Source of the DNA: Luscinia megarhynchos
Taxonomy: Eukaryota; Chordata; Aves; Passeriformes; Turdidae
Assembly: GCA_034336665.1 (NCBI GenBank)
Contig: CM067568.1
Span: forward strand, 40,094,770 to 40,158,769
DNA: 64,000 nucleotides
Direction: 5' to 3'
Shown: one piece after another, positions 57,743 to 64,000 of the stretch
How the letters are laid out: each line of letters opens with the position of its first letter
How positions within the stretch are numbered: position 1 is the stretch's first letter
The notes under the pieces: generated by a model
Told to the model about the DNA's origin: nothing
The model's input: the letters and a program-made list of their open reading frames with translations, nothing else
Databases searched by the model: none
Program-made: the position numbers and the translations under genes

Positions 57743-60700
57743 TGTGTTCACGGTGAAAAGGTTTGAAGAATTGTATCATTTTGGACCACTTAAATTATTG
57801 AACAGGTTAATAATTCATATTCATAATGAGAAGAAACACATGGCTCAGTTATATGGAACATTGCAGGAAATTAAAAACATGGGAAAAGCATTGAGAAGAA
57901 ATCAGGAGCATGCAGGTTTGTACAGGATAAGGAGATAATGTTCCCTCCATCTTTTCTTCAGATCCTACAGTCTGGCCGAGTTCCTAGGGAGGAGTCAATC
58001 TGCACCTTGTGAGTGGAAGGACAAAGCATGGTATATGGTTTGGGAAGAGATGATGCTGTGGGGACAGGATGGCTGCATGTGCTCCTGGTTCATTTCCTTC
58101 TCCTGGGGAAACAGGGGACTCATGCTGAGTTATTGGTTCACACATCAAGCTCGTGGCTTAAAGAATTAACAACTGAGCACCCCAGAAGACAAGGAACAGG
58201 GCATGTCTTTTTGCCATCAGTGCAGCTGCTTTGGCATTGATAATGGTTAGATGAGGGTGGACTTCAGCTGAGCATGTCTCCTGTTTCTTTGAGATAGATG
58301 GGAGACACTTCAAATTCGTGTGAGCTCTCATTGGGTGTCAGCTGTTGAAGTATATGGTGGTGAAATATATACATGAAAGATGTATGAAGTGAACTAGGTA
58401 CCTCTTGTATTGTTCTCTGGTTTCCATGTTTCTCTCTTTAGCCAAATGCTTCCTTTTGCTGGGGGCTGTGCTGCCTGTTGCATGTTCTCCTCATCTGAGG
58501 CTCAAATGACACTTGGTTTCTTGGCACTGCACCAAGACAAAGACATACTGCTTTACTGGGGAGTGTGGTACAACACTTAGACTGTGTGAGAGGAGAATAT
58601 ATGATCCTCCCTCCAGTTCCTGTGAGATACATCATCTCAAGAAGTATATGGAGAAACCAGCAGTACCTTCACAGTAAAAGCCACACTGGAGCAAATCCCT
58701 GTCAAAGCAGAAAGAAACTGTGGTTTTTCATGTCCCTGTGTCATACTTACAGTCCTTCATCTCTCCAAGGTTTGAAAAACATTTCCACCTGTTCTTTCTG
58801 CTGTGGGCACAGTGCCAAAGGGCACACCTGATTAGTGTACATGGTCATCCCAGCAGACATGCATTAAGACTGAACCCAAGCCCAAGGCATAGTACATTTG
58901 ATGAACTGTGCTTTTCCCTAAGGGTCTTTTTTCCCCATATAACAAAATAGCTTTCATGGATTGGTGTGACTGATGATCTCCACTCAGGAAGAGCAAATGC
59001 TGTGAAGACAAACAGTTTGGCATGGATAGGTGTTTTGGGATGAAGCCAAACAGTGAAATAGAAATACTTCAGGTTGTGTCTGCCATCAGTTAAGGTCCTG
59101 GGAGCTGTGGGTCAGCACAGCTTCCTTTTGTAGTCTTTGATTTTCATTATGATGTTGTAGCTAATTTATGTATTTTGTTGTGACCATGATGTGTGCCACC
59201 TTGCCTCATCTGCCTTCACTGGGTATCCTTAATTTCTCAGCCTTTATAATTGAATTGAGCACTGCCTTCTTTCTCAGACTGACCTGGCAGTGCTTGTGTA
59301 CAATGAGTAGAAATGGGTGGAGTAGTGATGGGGAAATTGGGCAGCATGACCCAGCCCTGGGTAGAGGGGAAGAGTGTTTCCTTGGGCTAAGCTTCTGTTT
59401 TGCCTTTTCCTTACTGTTCACTGCTTTCTCAACAGTTCTCTATGGTGTCATCTCCTTTAATCCTTGTGCAGCAAAGGTTAATGTTAATGCTGTGTATGAG
59501 GGAAGTAGTCCCTGCTGGTACAGGAAAAGAATTATTTAATAAAAAAGCAATCATTGATCAGTGGCTCCAATCAGTCAAAGGTCACTTATTGATCCTCCTC
59601 TCACTGTGAGTCAGGCTCTCTGTTTTAATGACCTAATTCCCAGGTAAGTCTCTGTTATTTTGGCAGAAGTGGTGCTAGAAAACCCTGCTTCTTTACAGAA
59701 ATGTCACTTTTGGCTTGGCATGTCATGCCAGGGGGAAGGAGAAGATTTGAAGTGATCTCAGCTGTCCATGTTTTAACATACTCCTAGTCCTGTTTGTTTC
59801 ATACATTTGCTATCTGAAGGAAACCAAAAGTTTCAAGGATCATGGAGGTTAGATGTTTTTTTGCTGCTGGGGAAATCTTTTCAGGCCAGAACTGAAGTAC
59901 AGTAATGGGCAATGCAAAAGCAGCTGAAACTGTGAAGGTGGCATTATTTCTTTTGCCCGAGCTTAGTTTGGAAGAAGCAAGGCCAAATACAAGAGAAGGC
60001 TCCAAATACCAAATTTTGTTAAAATTTTCTGGCAGGTGTTTTCTCTTCCTTCTGGCCCTCTAATATGAGCTGTAGGAGGGCACAGAATGATTTGTAAAGA
60101 TTTCTGAATGGTTACAGAGAAATTGAAGAGCAGCATATCATCCACTTACTGTGAAGGATAGCATTCACCAGCATTTCTAGTGTGATAGCCCAGTAAAAAC
60201 CTTGAGATGTAAAAATCCTATGGGCTCAACTAGCTCTGATGCTTGTAGGAAGGTAAGTTTTACATAATTCTCTGCAAATCCCATGCAGATGCAGGTTGCC
60301 AAAGGCTGCTGCACCTGGATGGGAGCATTCCCACTTGCCATGTCTCTCACCTGGTGCCCTATTCCCATACAGCACAGAAATACACAATCCAGTTTTTTGC
60401 ATAGAGTCTTTTTATAGGCCTACTAAAAGTGGCATTAAAAATATAGGACTTAATATATCCTTTGCTGCAAAGGCTGCTACATGTAGTATTAATATTCATA
60501 TTGTTGTAGAGTGCAGGTGAGCTGGGTAGCTCAGAAAGGCTGCTGCCTGCTGTGCATGTCTGACTGGGAAGAGCAACAGGAACCCAGGCCAGAAGGGCTG
60601 TGGCATAAACTGACAGCCTTGGAAACTGAGATGACATTTCATGACATGATGTTGTAAAGTTAATAGAGCTAACTAGGTTTTATGTCTTTATCTACAATCT

Positions 60701-61029
60701 CAGATTCTGAAACAGGATGCAGAGGCTTGATCTGAACCAGAACAGGAGCATGCTGGACTGGAGAAGGAGAGTGTGAGTTTGCATCTATGCAAAATGGCAG
60801 TTTGCATCTGCAGTGGTGTAGACATCATCGAGGCTTTGTCCTGTGCTCCAGCCTCTACAAAACACAGAGGAAGTCTGTCTCTCAGAAATGCCCAGGTTAA
60901 ACTTCAGGAAAATAGAGCAGCTCAAAATCTTATCTTCTTGTTGGTGGACTTGTTGGTGTCTTTGTTTACAAAATATCTCATCTTAAGTATCAAATAAAAG
61001 ACCTGGGATAAAAAGTTCTTTCCACCCTC
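57743..61029. other. Unique non-coding stretch
   Basis: No gene or repeat family recognised. Frames up to 123 codons lack domains. Confidence 0.55.
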
Positions 61030-61087
61030 ACTGAAGCCAATAAAAATGGCTTCTGGCTTCAGTAGTGCTGAATATTGCACTACTGAA
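61030..61087. repeat. Two overlapping, mutually exclusive hairpins
   Basis: ACTGAAGCCA (61030-61039) can pair with TGGCTTCAGT (61054-61063). TTCAGTAGTGC (61058-61068) can pair with GCACTACTGAA (61077-61087), leaving an 8-base loop, TGAATATT. Both stems are perfect and share bases 61058-61063, so only one can form at a time. Confidence 0.8.
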
Positions 61088-64000
61088 TTATTTCCCCTAA
61101 TTCTTTGGATAACATTAGTCACCATCTTCTCCCAACAAAATATAGGCTCTTTACACTAGAACTGTGTGCATCTGAGGTTCCATCTTTGGCTGCAACTGTG
61201 ACTTCTGGCCTTTCCTGCAGTCTTGATGAAGTAATGAACATGTCTCTGTTTCTCTGCACCATCTTGGCTGCTTTGCTCTCAGAGGCTGATATTTAGCTCC
61301 CAAAGCATTTCTTCTTGAATGTCATCTGTGTTGTGTATTGATACCCTCTGCAGGCACAGGTAAGGCCAGGTTGTGCAGTGAGATTTCACATGTGCTGGAA
61401 ATGGAGGTCACTGATTTTCTGCTTCTTTTCTGTTGTGGGAGCAGATATGTTTGGCATTTCTCTGATATTCCACAAGAACCAAGTTCTCAAAGATTTGGTG
61501 GTGTGTGTGTCTGTCTGGAGTGTCTTCAAACAGATGTGTAGAGTTAAAGAAAGGCTATAAAATTTCCCTGTGGATTTCATTGCAAGCTGCTGGAGCGATT
61601 AATGAATAGCAGCAGGGTGCTATGTGGGTGTTTGCTCCAAGGCTGTCTCTGATTATACAGGACAAGGACTTGCACTTTTTCACACAGAAAAAAAAACCTG
61701 AAACAGTAGTATTTTTCTTGGGGAATTTTTTTCCCTAATAGAATGAACATGCTGACTTATGGAAGAGGAGTGCTGTTCCTCACTGGTGCGTGGGTATCAG
61801 ATGAAGCCTGTACTACTGAACTACTCACTGCTGTGGTTCACTGCAGACTACATGGGTAAAGAAAGATTTTGGAGAAGAGGTTCTGCTCTGGCCTCTCTCA
61901 GGGTGCAGCATTTTCTATGGTTATTGATGGTCTTGCAACTGTCAAGTGGCAGTGCAGAGTGGAGTCCTTAAGTGAGTTACAAAAGGCTATCAATAACTTG
62001 GAAATAGCATACCAAAAGCTGGTCCCTCTTAAACCCAGTTAAAAGCAAACCCTGGTTTTAGTCTTTCTGTTGATAGAGTTTGTGGTTTGGTTAGGTTTTC
62101 ACTTAAGGTCCTGGCATGACCAGAGTGGCTGTCTATGCTATGGAAAACGACTGCTTTGGAAGAGAGCAGAGGGCAGGCCTGGGAATGGAAAAGGAACTTG
62201 AATCTTTTTATTATGACAGTTGAGGGGAAGAGGAAGGAGGAAATTAGTTCCAAGGCCTGCAGCACAGAGAGCACAGAAATAATGACATGAAGTAGTTTGT
62301 GGGGCATGTGACATGAGGGAACATTTAGTCTGCTTCATTTTTGCTGCTGGTACCCAGCTCTGGGATGTTCTTCAGTGGTGGAGGACAGTGTCTATCCTCA
62401 CAGCATCTGATTCAGACCAAGAGGTAATTCCTGTGCAGTTGCCTTAGCAGTACCATCAGCTATCAGCACAATAGAAGATAGTGCTGCAATGATAGCTAGG
62501 CAGGCCTGGGAAAGAGGAAACAACTGCAACCTGTTTTTTTTTATTGACAGAAGTGATAGTGTGTAGCTATATAATATAACCATTGGCAAAGCAGGTGAAG
62601 AATAGGATTCATTGTTTTATCTTTGGAGAGGTTTTGATCATGGAATCGCTCTGTTGCCTCTAGAGAACTTAATGACACACAGTTCAGCATGGCCAAACTG
62701 GATAGAGTTAAGTTGTGGCAACCATGCACTATGTCCAGTTTATTTTGAAAGATAATTGTTGCCATTAAATTAAGTAGAACAACCCATCAATGACATACAT
62801 TTTTAAATTTTGTGTTTTATTTTTAGAAATTTTTATATGCATTGAAAAAAAAAAGCTCTCAAACTAATTACATCTTTAAAAAAAGTCCTGGCCTGTATCA
62901 TGACCCTTGATCATGGAAGTGTCAACCTTAATAACTTTATCCATCTGTAAAACAGAAGTTGTGTTGGTTTAGGCCCTTTCCTGAGGAGTTAAATTTTGCA
63001 GCACACAGTCAATTGCTTTAGATTAACATATAGGGAATCAGTTGGTAGATAGTCACCATCCTTGTGGACACTGTTAGCTTATGATGAATATAAAGTAAAC
63101 TCACTTGGCTTAAGCCTTTCTTGTTATGAGCTGACTTCAACTGCATTGTTTCCTATTGACCAAGGGCTTAGACCCACGAGCCCCTCAGCTGATGGGTGCT
63201 GCTCCATACACCAGTGTGCCTAAACTGTGTCTATGCCCACACCTCAGAGTCCTCCATCCACCACTCCCTTCTCCAGTATTTTTCCTAGCTTATACAGAGA
63301 GATTTTTGCATCAGAGACTTAGTACAAACAGGCTGTGATTGACCTTTTAAACCAAACAAGCTTGCATGTTTCCAATATGAAGAGACAGCAGACAAGCCTC
63401 TGGCTTGAGGCATAAGATGGAGAAGAAAGGGAGGGATAAATATCAGGGGAGTAGGAATAAAGAACATAGCTTTGCTATGTGGAGCAGAGAAAAAAGCCAC
63501 AATTTCTGCTTGTTTTGTCAGTATGTCTGACATGTTGCAAGACACTTTGTAGTGGGAGTTTCTGCTCTGTGGAGGAAGGAGAAGGAATGTGCCTATGTAT
63601 ACTTATAGACCATAAATATTTGTTTGTGCAGGTTTTAGATATTCTCATATGAAGATCCTCAGACTTCTTCTCAGCCTGACTTGGCATCTGTTCAACCACA
63701 CAGAGGACTTGTGTGCATGTAAATTCTGCTCTGAGAGTCAGCACTCTCTTGCACTCTCTTTGGTTACCTCTAGGCAAGAAAGGTTTGAATTTCATCTGAG
63801 AGGTCAAAAAGGAAGAAGCACTGAATTAATATCACATATGTGTTCTGGCCGTTGCCCATCTTGATTATTTTGCTCACTTTGCCCACATTAGAGACTGCAC
63901 TTCTCTGCGGGCATTTTCTACAGTAAGCTCAACTACCACTCTTTTTTTTTTTTTTTTAAGGGATTCAATGTATTTTGTCCCTGTAATGGGTGGAGCTGAC
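61088..64000. other. Unique non-coding stretch to window end
   Basis: No gene recognised. There is an A-run near 62844-62854 and a 16-base T-run at 63942-63957. A weak MIR-like phrase (TTTATCCATCTGTAAAACAG) occurs near 62940. Confidence 0.5.

Overview
The window looks like vertebrate, and specifically avian, nuclear DNA. It is about 40% GC by eye, has long stretches without convincing coding sequence, and its interspersed repeats are mostly 5'-truncated CR1 LINEs plus solo retroviral LTRs, with a few very old MIR-type SINE remnants. The LTR beginning TGTGCTGGTTTGGGCTGG belongs to a type I recall as common in songbird genomes, so a passerine is my best guess (inference). I found no protein-coding exon I can name. 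Nearly all reading frames here are chance frames in intergenic, intronic or repeat DNA.

Layout. 1-21 kb is mostly unique non-coding DNA with one CR1 (2.05-2.6 kb), a diverged inverted duplication (5.79-6.75 kb), a purine-rich tract (13.8-14.25 kb), a second short CR1 (17.1 kb), a MIR relic (17.9 kb) and a strong G-quadruplex motif (19.76 kb). 21.2-26.9 kb holds two solo LTRs with candidate 5-bp target duplications. Between them lies a striking GC-rich minisatellite of 38 units of 42-44 bp (22.4-24.0 kb), followed by a MIR relic.

35.8-36.7 kb is a CpG island with a TATA-like box, a GC box, a near-consensus CTCF motif and a consensus splice donor. It is best read as the promoter and non-coding first exon of an unidentified plus-strand gene, whose first intron would then fill much of the rest of the window. 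For about 3 kb downstream the DNA keeps many CpGs outside the island, which suggests an unmethylated regulatory domain. It includes a small candidate exon or conserved element at 39.08-39.20 kb.

40.6-53.1 kb is a repeat cluster: three CR1 copies on the minus strand, one old CR1-like copy on the plus strand, and two LTRs of one family in opposite orientation, 3.6 kb apart. 53-64 kb is unremarkable non-coding DNA with an AT microsatellite and a pair of mutually exclusive hairpins.

No rRNA, tRNA, CRISPR array, operon or bacterial feature was seen. I did not find a previously undescribed multi-gene system. The most interesting items are the minisatellite (about 75 CAGGTG E-boxes and 37 consensus splice-donor-like motifs on one strand), the CpG-island promoter with its CpG-retaining downstream domain, and the inverted LTR pair.
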